Source: Microbacterium sp.
GTDB lineage: Bacteria > Actinomycetota > Actinomycetes > Actinomycetales > Microbacteriaceae
NCBI RefSeq assembly: GCF_017305435.1
Contig: NZ_JAFKIP010000003.1
Span: forward strand, 186,001 to 250,000
Direction: 5' to 3'
Length of the DNA: 64,000 bases
Below are positions 1 through 7,627 of the stretch, one piece after another. The notes under the pieces are model-generated. The model made no database searches, was not told where the DNA came from, and was given only the letters and a program-made list of their open reading frames with translations. Positions within the stretch are counted from its first letter, which is position 1. Every line of letters starts with the position of its first letter. Both the position numbers and the translations under genes were made by a program.

Positions 1-2322
1 GTCGATCTCGTGCCGCGGATCGGAGCTGAGCAGCCCCGACGCCACGTAGCGTTCGAGGGGCTGCGCGGTCAGCAGGACGCGCGGCGGCAGCCCGAGCATC
101 GCGGCCTGCAGGAGACGTAACTCCACCCAGATCGGGTCCAGACGCTCTGAGAGGGATGCCGCGGCGAGGGCGCCACGCGGGCTCGCGATGTACGCACCGG
201 GCACGACGGCGGGCGCGAACGGCTCGGCGAGTGCGACGATCGCGTCGGCTTCACCGGCATCCGACACGTTCCGCACCGACAGGTGGACGCGTGGTCCTCC
301 CTCGCCCTCTATGTGTCCGCGAGCCGCGGCGAGACCGCGCAGCTGCGAGGTGAGCAGCGCGGGAACCCCGACCGGCAGCGCCAGCTCCGGGCGCACATCG
401 GTGAGCGCCACGGACTGCAGCAGCTCGCTCGTCTCGTCGACGAGGAAGTCGATGGCGCGCACGCCGAACTCCAGGTCGCCGGCGGCGGCGAACAGCGGCG
501 CGAACGCCGTCTCGATCACCGCCGACAGCCGCGCAAGCCCCGCCTCACCCGGTTCGGGCGCGCCGATCTCGCGCAGGATGTCGGTGAGCTCGGGGCTCGT
601 CGCGAGCGCATCCGCCGCCGCGACGACCACGCCGACGGCGCCGAGGTGGCGGGCGCGGGCGATCTCCTCCGCGGTTGCGGCGCGCGCGAGGAGGTCGACG
701 CCTGCGATCGCGCGGCAGTACGCCATCACGGCGTCGAGGTCGGCGTTGCCCGTGAGCGCATCGACGACGGGGATCCGCCCGGCGTAGACCTCGCCGGTGC
801 CGCCGTCGACAGAGACCCAGTCTCCTTCGCGGAGGGAACGGTCCCCGACGCGCAGCACGTCTCCGTCGATCGACAGCGGGGCGCAACCGACGACGCACGT
901 CTTGCCGAGGGCGCGCGCGACGACCGCCGCGTGCGATGTCGCGCCCCCGGTCGCGGTCACGACGCCAGCGGCGGCGATCATGCCGTGCAGATCTGTCGGG
1001 CTCGTCACCTCGCGGACCAGGATGACCGACTCGCCGGAACGCGCAAGCTCGCCCGCACGGTCAGGATCCAGGGCGACGATGCCGCTGACGTTCCCGGGGG
1101 ATGCGCCGATGCCCTCGGCCAGCAGGTCACCCGACGCGCGAGCCGCACCGACGGCCTTCTCGTCGAAGGCGGGGCGCACGACGCCGCGGATGTGGTCGAG
1201 GGTGACGGTCTCGAGGATCGATGCCGCCGTATCCCCGTTGTCGCGCAGGAAGTCCGCGGCGATGCGGACAGCCGCGGGCGCCGTGCGCTTTGCCGAACGC
1301 ACCTGAAGGAAGTACAGGACTCCCGACTCCACGGTGAACTCGATGTCGAGGACATCTCTATGCGCGTCTTCGAGCGCGGCGACGGTGCTGCGGAGCTCGT
1401 CGAACAGCTCCGGCTGATGCGCGGCGAGGGAGGCGACCGGTTCAGGGGTGCGGATGCCGGCGACGACGTCTTCACCCTGACTCGCCGCGAGGTATTCGCC
1501 GTAGAGGCCGGGCTCGCCCGTAACCGGGTTCCGAGAGAACACCACACCCGATCCGGAATTCTCGTCGCGGTTGCCGAAGACCATCGTCTGGACGACGACG
1601 GCCGTCCCCATCGCGTGGTCGATGCCGTGGAGCTCGCGATACGTGATCGCACGCCGTGTGTTCCACGACCGGAACACTGCGGCGATCGCGCCGAGGAGTT
1701 GCTCGTGCGGGTCATCGGGAACGGTGTCCTCGCCCGCCGCCTCCAGCTCATCCTGCAGGCGGCGCCAGACGGCGTCGTAGACGGCGCCGGCTTCGGCATC
1801 CTCGCCGAGCTCGTCAAGGACGGCATCCACGGGAGATGCAGGCGGCTCCATCGCATCGAGCACGATCTCGGCGTACATCGCATGGAATCGCGCGAGGATG
1901 TCGGCCATGAACCGCGCGCTGCCCGAGCGGCGCGCGACAGCGATCGCGGCGTTCCGGTCGAGGCCGAGGTTCAGGACCGTGTCCATCATCCCCGGCATGG
2001 AGATGGGCGCCCCCGAGCGCACCGAGAGCAGAAGCGGGTCGTCGGCACCGCCGAAGGCGCGTCCCGTCGCCGCCTCGACCTGAGCGAGGCGGCGATGGAT
2101 GTCGCGGACGAGGCCCTCCGGGAGCGACCGCTCGCGGAGGTAGGCCGCGCAGCATGAGGTTGCGAGGACGAATGCCGGCGGCACCCGGAGACCCCGGCGC
2201 GTCATCGAGACGAGGCCCGAGCCCTTGCCGCCCAGGAGTGCGCGGTCGTCGGTCCCCGCGTCGGCGACGAAGTAGGTGAGGTCGGTGTCGAACGCGACCG
2301 TTCCGGTCGCCGTAGCCACCAC
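1..2322 (-). CDS. PPDK-like PEP-utilising enzyme (partial, C-terminus off window)
   Basis: The 774 visible residues start at a GTG two bases after the upstream stop, behind a GGAAGGAG ribosome site. The N-terminal half is a nucleotide-binding domain like that of pyruvate phosphate dikinase: LLGGKGSGLVSM near residue 30 and SMPGMMDTVLNLG near residues 108-120 are PPDK hallmarks. A swivel domain follows with GGATSHAAVVARALGK; His464 is the expected phosphorylated histidine. The part that should be the PEP/pyruvate-binding barrel (about residue 540 onward) is alanine-rich and lacks the usual GLxRTEHMF-type and MIEVP-type motifs, so it may not use PEP or pyruvate in the standard way. It is the last gene of a four-gene operon with a separate swivel protein, so a dedicated phosphotransfer role is more likely than housekeeping PPDK. 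A normal PEP synthase exists at 55.1 kb. Confidence 0.8.
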   Translation of the reverse strand, partial: MVATATGTVAFDTDLTYFVADAGTDDRALLGGKGSGLVSMTRRGLRVPPAFVLATSCCAAYLRERSLPEGLVRDIHRRLAQVEAATGRAFGGADDPLLLSVRSGAPISMPGMMDTVLNLGLDRNAAIAVARRSGSARFMADILARFHAMYAEIVLDAMEPPASPVDAVLDELGEDAEAGAVYDAVWRRLQDELEAAGEDTVPDDPHEQLLGAIAAVFRSWNTRRAITYRELHGIDHAMGTAVVVQTMVFGNRDENSGSGVVFSRNPVTGEPGLYGEYLAASQGEDVVAGIRTPEPVASLAAHQPELFDELRSTVAALEDAHRDVLDIEFTVESGVLYFLQVRSAKRTAPAAVRIAADFLRDNGDTAASILETVTLDHIRGVVRPAFDEKAVGAARASGDLLAEGIGASPGNVSGIVALDPDRAGELARSGESVILVREVTSPTDLHGMIAAAGVVTATGGATSHAAVVARALGKTCVVGCAPLSIDGDVLRVGDRSLREGDWVSVDGGTGEVYAGRIPVVDALTGNADLDAVMAYCRAIAGVDLLARAATAEEIARARHLGAVGVVVAAADALATSPELTDILREIGAPEPGEAGLARLSAVIETAFAPLFAAAGDLEFGVRAIDFLVDETSELLQSVALTDVRPELALPVGVPALLTSQLRGLAAARGHIEGEGGPRVHLSVRNVSDAGEADAIVALAEPFAPAVVPGAYIASPRGALAAASLSERLDPIWVELRLLQAAMLGLPPRVLLTAQPLERYVASGLLSSDPRHEID

Positions 2323-2324
2323 GC

Positions 2325-2942
2325 TCACTCCTTCCGGGCGCGCCCGAGGGTGCGCAGGAGGTCTTCGTGGAATTCGAACCACACGTTGTGGATCGAATCG
2401 CGCACGGGCGAAGAGACCAGGTCGACATCGCCGCGATTGACGGCGTCACCGGCATCCGCGAACCGGCGCACGTACGCGTGGAAGCGGGGATCGCGAGCCT
2501 CCAGCACCTCGATCAGGCGGGAGAGGCGCGCGACCTGCTTGTCGAGCCGGTCGAGGATCTTGCCGTCGTAGTCCGCGTCGGCGTGATCGTTGGCGACCTT
2601 CTTGCCGCCGACCTCAACGAGCTGCCACGCGCTGATCGTCTGGAGGAACTGCGAGTTGACGACCTCGAACCGCTCGGCCATCTCGTGGACCTCGGGGTCC
2701 TCGCGCAACTGCGCGTATCGCTGGGCGGCCGCCTGGGCCAATTGCTCGGTGGCGTCGTCGCTCGGCAGTGCCGCGTCGCCGACCATGACGAGCGATCCCT
2801 GATCGGCGAGGCGATCCAGCGCGGCACGCGCTTCGGCTTCGGCCACATCCGTCGCCGCGGCGATCTGCGCGGCGGTGGCCATCTTCTTCAGCGCGACGGC
2901 GTTGAGGACGGTGTAGTCGGTGTCGGTCAGGGTGTCGGTCAC
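2325..2942 (-). CDS. Unrecognised 205-residue helical protein of the PEP-swivel cluster
   Basis: I do not recognise a named family. The GTG start at 2942 gives a protein beginning MTDTLTDTDYTVLNAVALKK, with GGAGG about nine bases upstream; a longer open frame upstream is low-complexity and unlikely. Residues 5-65 look like a winged-helix fold (VLNAVALKKMATAAQIAAAT followed by AEARAALDRLADQGSLVMVG). The rest is charged and helical, with a basic end (LGRARKE). There is no signal peptide or membrane segment. The stop lies two bases before the PPDK-like start, so the two are probably translated together. It could be a regulatory or scaffolding subunit of a multi-subunit phosphotransferase; this is inference from position only. 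Confidence 0.75.
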   Translation of the reverse strand: MTDTLTDTDYTVLNAVALKKMATAAQIAAATDVAEAEARAALDRLADQGSLVMVGDAALPSDDATEQLAQAAAQRYAQLREDPEVHEMAERFEVVNSQFLQTISAWQLVEVGGKKVANDHADADYDGKILDRLDKQVARLSRLIEVLEARDPRFHAYVRRFADAGDAVNRGDVDLVSSPVRDSIHNVWFEFHEDLLRTLGRARKE

Positions 2943-3048
2943 GATCGTGGCCTCCGGGATCGGGAGTGCGAAAGAGGGATGACGGTGCGGCCGCGGGTTC
3001 TTCCGTCCGCGGCCGCACCGGGTCTGTGTCGGTCGGGCCGGCGAGGCG

Positions 3049-4488
3049 TCAGAACAGCTGCGCGTACTTCGACGCCCGGATGTCCGCGTTCTCACCGAAG
3101 GGGAGGTATCCCGCTCCGGAGAAGATCTTCAGCGGCACCGTCTCCTGCGCGAATCCGCGCTTCTGGATGTCGTAGTAGTAGTTCGCGACGCGCTGGTCGA
3201 CTTCCTTGATCTGCCACTCGTTCACGGCGCGGTCCCACGTACCGGCCTTCCGGAGGTGCGGGAGGATCATGCCGTAGTAGTAGACGTCGTGGCCGGCCCA
3301 GATGAGCTCGCGCTTGGACATCGTCGACACCTTGCGGTACAGCTTCAGCGTCGCGCGCTGGATCTTCTCGAGGTCCGTGCCGAGATCGGCGATGGGGATG
3401 TTGCGCACCTCGCCCATCGGGGTGTCCCACTTCTCCCGCGCGAAGACCGCGCCCCCGACGATGTAGGGGATGTAGTTCTTCGGACGCGTGAAGGTCGTGC
3501 CGATGTCGTTGACGCGAATCTCCTGCAGGCCCATGGCGTTCGCGTCCAGCACGATAGCCAGGGTGTACGCGTGGGGCAGCCCCTCATCCTCGCAGACATC
3601 GCTCCAGTGGTACTCGGCCTCGTTCACGAACAGGTCCCGAAGGATGAGGATGTTCCCGTCGGGGAGCTCGTACGGTCCGGTGTCGCCGAGTCCGAGGCGG
3701 CAGTCGAAATGGTCGAGGAACGAGAGCAGCTCGGCGGCGGCGTTGAAGCGCGTGAACGAGTCGTGCGCGGGACTCCCCGGCTCGAGCTGCTCCACCTGGG
3801 AGATGATCGGCTGCAGGAAGTCGTCGTCGTGGATGGTGCAGCGGTAGCGGTCCTGCGAGTTCAGCAGGTAGCCGTCCTGCTTCTTGCCCCACAGCACGCG
3901 CTGCATGAACTTGAGGATGTCGTTGCTCTCGGCGACATAGTCGTCGGCCTTGATCGCCTCCAGCGCGAGCAGGCCGCATCGGCCCATGCCGAAGCCGACC
4001 GCGCCAATCGACCAGTCGTGCACCGCGTTGATCTTCGTGCCGATCTCCCGGCGGGCAGAGGCGCCGATCTCGAGCACGCCTTCGGCGCCGACCTCGTCGG
4101 TCGTCTTCCGCAGGAATTCGGGCCAGCGGTAGAACTCGTGCATGAAGGCGAGGATCTCGTACTCTTGCCGCGGGATCATACCCGAGACGCCCTCTGTGGC
4201 ACGCATGACCAGAACATCCCAGATGTTCCAGGCCAGGTAGTTGTTGAGGTCGTTGAGCTCGTCGATCGTGAACTGGTCCTTGAGGACCTCTTCGCGGCTG
4301 ACCTTCTCGAGCACCTTCGACTTCGCGCGCTGCTTCTGCACCTTGTCGCCGAGGATGCCGTCCTTGAGTGGCTCCTGCCCGACGAAGTTGCCGACGAACT
4401 CGAGGTCCTGGAAGCGGAGCCCGTCGTCCTCCTCGCGGTAGCGGTCTTTGTATGTGGCCTTCTGTCCGGCCTCGAACTGCATCGTCAT
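3049..4488 (-). CDS. Unrecognised 479-residue soluble protein of the PEP-swivel cluster
   Basis: The protein runs from MTMQFEAGQKATYKDRY to a C-terminal ASKYAQLF and has no signal peptide or transmembrane segment. It is rich in aromatic and acidic residues (HDVYYYGMILPHLRK; RVANYYYDIQKRGF) and has a notably balanced composition for this genome, typical of a conserved enzyme. No P-loop, Rossmann glycine pattern or metal-binding cluster stands out. GAGGA lies about ten bases before the ATG. It is between the stand-alone swivel domain (44 bases upstream) and the 205-residue protein (about 100 bases downstream), in one transcription direction. Given its partners it may be the acceptor-substrate subunit of a PEP-type phosphotransferase. 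I cannot support a named function. Confidence 0.8.
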   Translation of the reverse strand: MTMQFEAGQKATYKDRYREEDDGLRFQDLEFVGNFVGQEPLKDGILGDKVQKQRAKSKVLEKVSREEVLKDQFTIDELNDLNNYLAWNIWDVLVMRATEGVSGMIPRQEYEILAFMHEFYRWPEFLRKTTDEVGAEGVLEIGASARREIGTKINAVHDWSIGAVGFGMGRCGLLALEAIKADDYVAESNDILKFMQRVLWGKKQDGYLLNSQDRYRCTIHDDDFLQPIISQVEQLEPGSPAHDSFTRFNAAAELLSFLDHFDCRLGLGDTGPYELPDGNILILRDLFVNEAEYHWSDVCEDEGLPHAYTLAIVLDANAMGLQEIRVNDIGTTFTRPKNYIPYIVGGAVFAREKWDTPMGEVRNIPIADLGTDLEKIQRATLKLYRKVSTMSKRELIWAGHDVYYYGMILPHLRKAGTWDRAVNEWQIKEVDQRVANYYYDIQKRGFAQETVPLKIFSGAGYLPFGENADIRASKYAQLF

Positions 4489-4532
4489 GTCCTGTTCCTC
4501 ACTTCTTCGTGTGGTGGTCTGCGCGCCGTCGA

Positions 4533-4946
4533 TCAGACCTCGACGACGCGTCCCGTCTCGGAGTCGTCCACTTCGAGGCGAACGCGCTTGCCTTCCAGGC
4601 CTGCGCGGATCTCCTCGAAATGCGCTTCATCGGTGTTGCCGACCTCGTAGCGCGAGTCGCTCGAGGTGAGGTGGGCGGTCATGACGCACGGAGTCTGGAA
4701 CTCGCGCGACAGGATGCCGAGGTGCGATTCGGGCGCACCCGACATCGTGATGATGCCGATCGCGCCCATGCTCAGCGCGGGGGACAGGAACGTCGTGGTC
4801 CCGCCGCGAACGAGCAGGATGTGGTCCTTCAACTTGCCGCTCGAGAGCAGGGCGATGACGTCTTGCGGGGAGCCCAGGAACTTTACTTCGCCTTCGGGCT
4901 GCTTGTTGGTTTCGAAGGCATTGAAGCCCTCAGCGAGAACAGTCAC
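4533..4946 (-). CDS. Stand-alone PEP-utilising swivel (mobile) domain protein
   Basis: This 137-residue protein consists almost only of the phosphohistidine swivel domain found in PEP synthase, PPDK and enzyme I. GIITMSGAPESHLGILSRE (residues 64-82) aligns with the family pattern GGxTSHxAIxARE, and His75 takes the place of the phosphorylated histidine. Cys88 in QTPCVM matches the region after the motif (GIPAVV in PEP synthase). The start is GTG with AGGAGG six bases upstream. No ATP-grasp or PEP-binding barrel is attached, so the phosphoryl group must come from a partner, most simply the PPDK-like protein encoded at the end of the operon. Phenylphosphate synthase is a known precedent for PEP-synthase domains split over subunits; equivalence is not shown. 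Confidence 0.82.
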   Translation of the reverse strand: MTVLAEGFNAFETNKQPEGEVKFLGSPQDVIALLSSGKLKDHILLVRGGTTTFLSPALSMGAIGIITMSGAPESHLGILSREFQTPCVMTAHLTSSDSRYEVGNTDEAHFEEIRAGLEGKRVRLEVDDSETGRVVEV

Positions 4947-5041
4947 ACCGATCCTCCTTGTTCGGTACGCAGAGTCCCGACGTCGACGTCGGGCGTGATC
5001 CCATGATTCGCCGCGCCCCTCGACTCCTCATGATCCCGCCA

Positions 5042-5066
5042 GATAGCAAACAGGGAGCGTGCTATC
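5042..5066. promoter_or_regulatory. Palindrome upstream of the PEP-swivel operon (candidate TetR operator)
   Basis: GATAGCA (5042-5048) and TGCTATC (5060-5066) form perfect 7-bp arms with an 11-bp spacer, AT-richer than the surroundings. The site lies between the TetR stop codon and the GTG of the swivel gene, about 95 bases upstream of the latter, in the position expected for control of the 4946-1 operon. The assignment to the adjacent TetR protein is inference. Confidence 0.5.
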
Positions 5067-5086
5067 CCGCGCGGACAAGTGCTGCC

Positions 5087-5665
5087 TCACCCCTCGATCA
5101 GAGACCGCAACGCCATGTCCCCCAGGATCCGTCCTGCGTCGCGATGCGTGGCGGGTGCCGAGTACGGCGTCGAGTTGAGGAGGCCGAAGGTCCCCAGAAG
5201 ACGCACCTGACGCTCGGGCCCGGAGAGGTCAGATCGGTGGCGAGCGAGCACGCCGTCCCAGTTCTGGACGTACTCGCGCTGCAGCGCGCGGACACGACGG
5301 TTGACCTCGACGGGCAGCTGGGCGAGCTCACGATCCTGGATGCGGATGATATCCGGCTCGCTCGTGGCGAAGTCGATGTGGAAGCCGATGAGAGCGACGA
5401 GCGTCTCGAGCGGGGTCAGCTTCTCGGCCAGAATCTCCCGTGCACCCGCGACGAGCTGCTCACTCGCTCCCTGCAGCAGCTCCTGCAGCAGCTCATCCTT
5501 GCTGCGGACGTAGTTGTAGAGCGCAGGGCCGCTCATACCCACGGCATCCCCGAGTTCCACCGTGGAGACCGCGGCGAACCCGCGCTCGGCGAAGAGCCCG
5601 GCGGCGGCCCGCAGCAGCTCGGCGCGACGGCTCGCCTTCTGCACAGCGCGCCATCCCGATGCCAT
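5087..5665 (-). CDS. TetR/AcrR family transcriptional regulator
   Basis: A 192-residue protein with a typical N-terminal TetR helix-turn-helix: RAELLRAAAGLFAERGF, then VSTVELGDAVGMSGPALYNY with recognition helix and VRSKDELL. The C-terminal ligand domain (TPLETLVALIGFHIDFATSE) resembles acyl-CoA-responsive TetR proteins such as the KstR2/FadR-like group, so a CoA thioester effector is possible. Translation probably starts leaderless: TAGACT (5672-5677 read on the minus strand) is six bases before the ATG. It is transcribed in the same direction as the PEP-swivel operon, whose promoter region carries a 7-bp-arm palindrome 20 bases after this gene's stop. Confidence 0.85.
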   Translation of the reverse strand: MASGWRAVQKASRRAELLRAAAGLFAERGFAAVSTVELGDAVGMSGPALYNYVRSKDELLQELLQGASEQLVAGAREILAEKLTPLETLVALIGFHIDFATSEPDIIRIQDRELAQLPVEVNRRVRALQREYVQNWDGVLARHRSDLSGPERQVRLLGTFGLLNSTPYSAPATHRDAGRILGDMALRSLIEG

Positions 5666-5688
5666 ACGGCGAGTCTAGGGGCGGCCTA

Positions 5689-5773
5689 CGAGGCTACGCC
5701 TCGCGAATCCCCGTCGATACGCCGCGCTGCACGCGGCTACTCAGGGACCGACGGCTGCGAGGCTACGCCTCGC
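5689..5773. repeat. Paired CGAGGC-TAC-GCCTCG hairpins around a TGAGTAGC/GTATCGA dispersed repeat
   Basis: Two near-identical hairpins (5689-5703 and 5757-5773, stems CGAGGC and GCGAGGC, loop TAC) flank a minus-strand copy of a small element (5714-5743) that reads TGAGTAGC, a GC-rich stem, then GTATCGA. The second hairpin overlaps the stop codon of the transglutaminase gene, so it may end that transcript. A second copy of the TGAGTAGC/GTATCGA element lies at 7584-7611. I recall this repeat type as common between genes in Microbacteriaceae; its function is unknown to me. Confidence 0.6.
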
Positions 5774-6635
5774 GGGTGATCGTCACCTGGACGTGCAGCT
5801 CGCCCTTCACCGGGCCCGCGTAGACACCGCGGAGCGGCGGCACGTCGTTGTAGTCGCGACCCCGCCCGACGAGCACGTGCCGGTCACCGATCTCGCTGCC
5901 GTTGGTCGGGTCGTAGCCCTGCCAATCGCCGCCGAACCACTCCACCCACGCGTGCGACTCACCCGTCACGGGCACGCCGACTTCGGGGTGCGCGCTCGGG
6001 TGCAGGTAGCCGGACACGTACCGCGCCGGGATGCCGACCTCCCGGAGCGCCCCGAGCGTGATGTGGGTGATGTCCTGGCAGACGCCCTTGCGCTCGACCC
6101 ACGCCTCGGCGCCCGTCGAATGGACGCCCGTCACGCCGGGCATGTACTCCACGGCGTCGCCGATCGCTCCGGCGATCGCGATGGCCGCCCGCCCCGGGTC
6201 GGTGTGCTGCGATGCGATCGAGCGCGCGATGTCGGCGACCTCGGGGTGCGGCGCCGTGCGTGCGGACTGCCCGAGCATCTCGACGGTCGCGATCGAGCGC
6301 CCCGCCTCGCGTTCCAGACGGTCCCACGCGATGTCGGCGAACTCGATGGGCCGGGGCCGCACCTCGACGAGCGAGCGGGACGTGATGTCGAGCGCACTGT
6401 GCCCCGCGAGCACGTCGAACGCCGCGACGCGCGTGCCGAAGTAGTCGGTGTAGTAGTTGACGCTCGTGGACGGCTCGATGTCGAGCTGCGAGCTCAGCAC
6501 GAACTGCGCGTCCGTCGACCCCGGCAGCATGCGCGCCTCGTTGTAGGAGGCCCCGACATCGCCCGGGTAGGTGAACCCGGTCGCGTGCTCGATACGCAGC
6601 CGACGGACGGTACCGACGGTCTGGCGAAGGGTCAT
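5763..6635 (-). CDS. Transglutaminase-like cysteine peptidase family protein
   Basis: A 290-residue protein with the N-terminal beta-sandwich typical of this family (residues 10-130) and a transglutaminase core. WVERKGVCQDITHITLGAL supplies the catalytic Cys186, SHAWVEWF the histidine and YDPTNG the aspartate. There is no signal peptide, so it acts in the cytoplasm. The ATG overlaps the upstream alpha-E stop by four bases (ATGA). Together with alpha-E and the circularly permuted ATP-grasp protein it forms a conserved bacterial cassette that has been predicted to make and cleave a peptide or amide product; the natural product is unknown. A longer in-frame extension upstream was rejected because it is arginine-rich and overlaps alpha-E. 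Confidence 0.9.
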   Translation of the reverse strand: MTLRQTVGTVRRLRIEHATGFTYPGDVGASYNEARMLPGSTDAQFVLSSQLDIEPSTSVNYYTDYFGTRVAAFDVLAGHSALDITSRSLVEVRPRPIEFADIAWDRLEREAGRSIATVEMLGQSARTAPHPEVADIARSIASQHTDPGRAAIAIAGAIGDAVEYMPGVTGVHSTGAEAWVERKGVCQDITHITLGALREVGIPARYVSGYLHPSAHPEVGVPVTGESHAWVEWFGGDWQGYDPTNGSEIGDRHVLVGRGRDYNDVPPLRGVYAGPVKGELHVQVTITREA

Positions 6636-7564
6636 GAGGTCTCTCCGATCCAGCTGGGCTCGGCGTGCGTCGGGAAGAAGCGGTCGCGGATCGCCTCCGA
6701 CGCCTGACGCGTCACCTTCTGCACCTGCTCCATGTGCTCGGGCAGCTCCGCGAGGATCTCCTCGATCGGGCGGTACTCGAGGTCGTTGCGGATGCGGCCG
6801 AGCGCCCGCAGCACGGTGTTCGAGTGGCCCACGCGATCGGCGACGGGGTCGATCGCGCTCATGCAGTTCTCGGCGACCGTGATCGAGTGGATCACCGACC
6901 GCGGGAACAGGCGGTCGAGCAGCAGGAACTCGGCGGCGTTCGCGGCGCTCGGCATCCCGCGATACGTGCGCAGGTAGGCCTCGTAGGCGCCGCACGAACG
7001 CAGGATCGTCGTCCAGGACGGGCCGGATGCCTCGGTCAGGGCGCGTGTCGCGAGGAGGCGCGCCGTCATGTCCGTGCGCTCGATCGCGCGCCCGAGCGTC
7101 AGGAACTGCCAGGCCTCGTCACGGCTCGTCGACGAGTCGGTCACCCCGATCGCGAGGGCCGAACGCTCGCGCACCCACTGGAAGAACTCGTGCGCCTTCT
7201 CGTTGTTGATCCGCCGCGGCATCCGCGAGTAGGTCGTGTTGAGGGTCTCCCAGATCTCCGTCGACACGATCTCTCGCGCGCGACGCGCGTTCTCGCGGGC
7301 GGACTGCAGCGCGTACGCGATGCTCGACGGGTTCGTCCGGTCGACGGCGAGACTCGTCAGCACGTCGCCGCGCGTGACGTCCGCGGTCGCCGGCGGGGGG
7401 AACGACCCCATCACTCCCATGAGCGAGCGGCAGGCCGTGTCCTCGTCGATCCACGGGTCTTCGAGAAGGAGCTGCAGGTGCACGTCGAGAATCCGCGCCG
7501 TGCCGTCGGCACGCTCGATGTACCTCCCGATCCAGAACAGAGATTCGGCGATGCGACTAAGCAT
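6632..7564 (-). CDS. Alpha-E domain-containing protein
   Basis: A 310-residue all-helical protein of the alpha-E family. It starts MLSRIAESLFWIGRYIERAD, the diagnostic beginning (ARxxESLFWxGRYxER), and repeats the pattern inside (LGRAIERTDMTARLLATR near residue 160). The family always accompanies the circularly permuted ATP-grasp protein and transglutaminase and is thought to be part of the same amide-bond system; no reaction has been assigned. It overlaps the transglutaminase start by four bases and begins about 60 bases after the ATP-grasp gene, with a small dispersed repeat between them. Confidence 0.9.
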   Translation of the reverse strand: MLSRIAESLFWIGRYIERADGTARILDVHLQLLLEDPWIDEDTACRSLMGVMGSFPPPATADVTRGDVLTSLAVDRTNPSSIAYALQSARENARRAREIVSTEIWETLNTTYSRMPRRINNEKAHEFFQWVRERSALAIGVTDSSTSRDEAWQFLTLGRAIERTDMTARLLATRALTEASGPSWTTILRSCGAYEAYLRTYRGMPSAANAAEFLLLDRLFPRSVIHSITVAENCMSAIDPVADRVGHSNTVLRALGRIRNDLEYRPIEEILAELPEHMEQVQKVTRQASEAIRDRFFPTHAEPSWIGETS

Positions 7565-7583
7565 CGCGGCCTCCTTCGGTTGT

Positions 7584-7611
7584 TGAGTAGCGCCCGCAGG
7601 GCGCGTATCGA
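7584..7611 (+). repeat. TGAGTAGC/GTATCGA dispersed hairpin repeat, copy 2
   Basis: The element reads TGAGTAG, then a GC-rich stem-loop (CGCCC-GCA-GGGCG), then CGTATCGA. It matches in form the minus-strand copy at 5714-5743. It sits in the short gap between the ATP-grasp and alpha-E genes, inside what is otherwise one transcription unit. Confidence 0.6.
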
Positions 7612-7627
7612 AACACGGCGATGCGGC

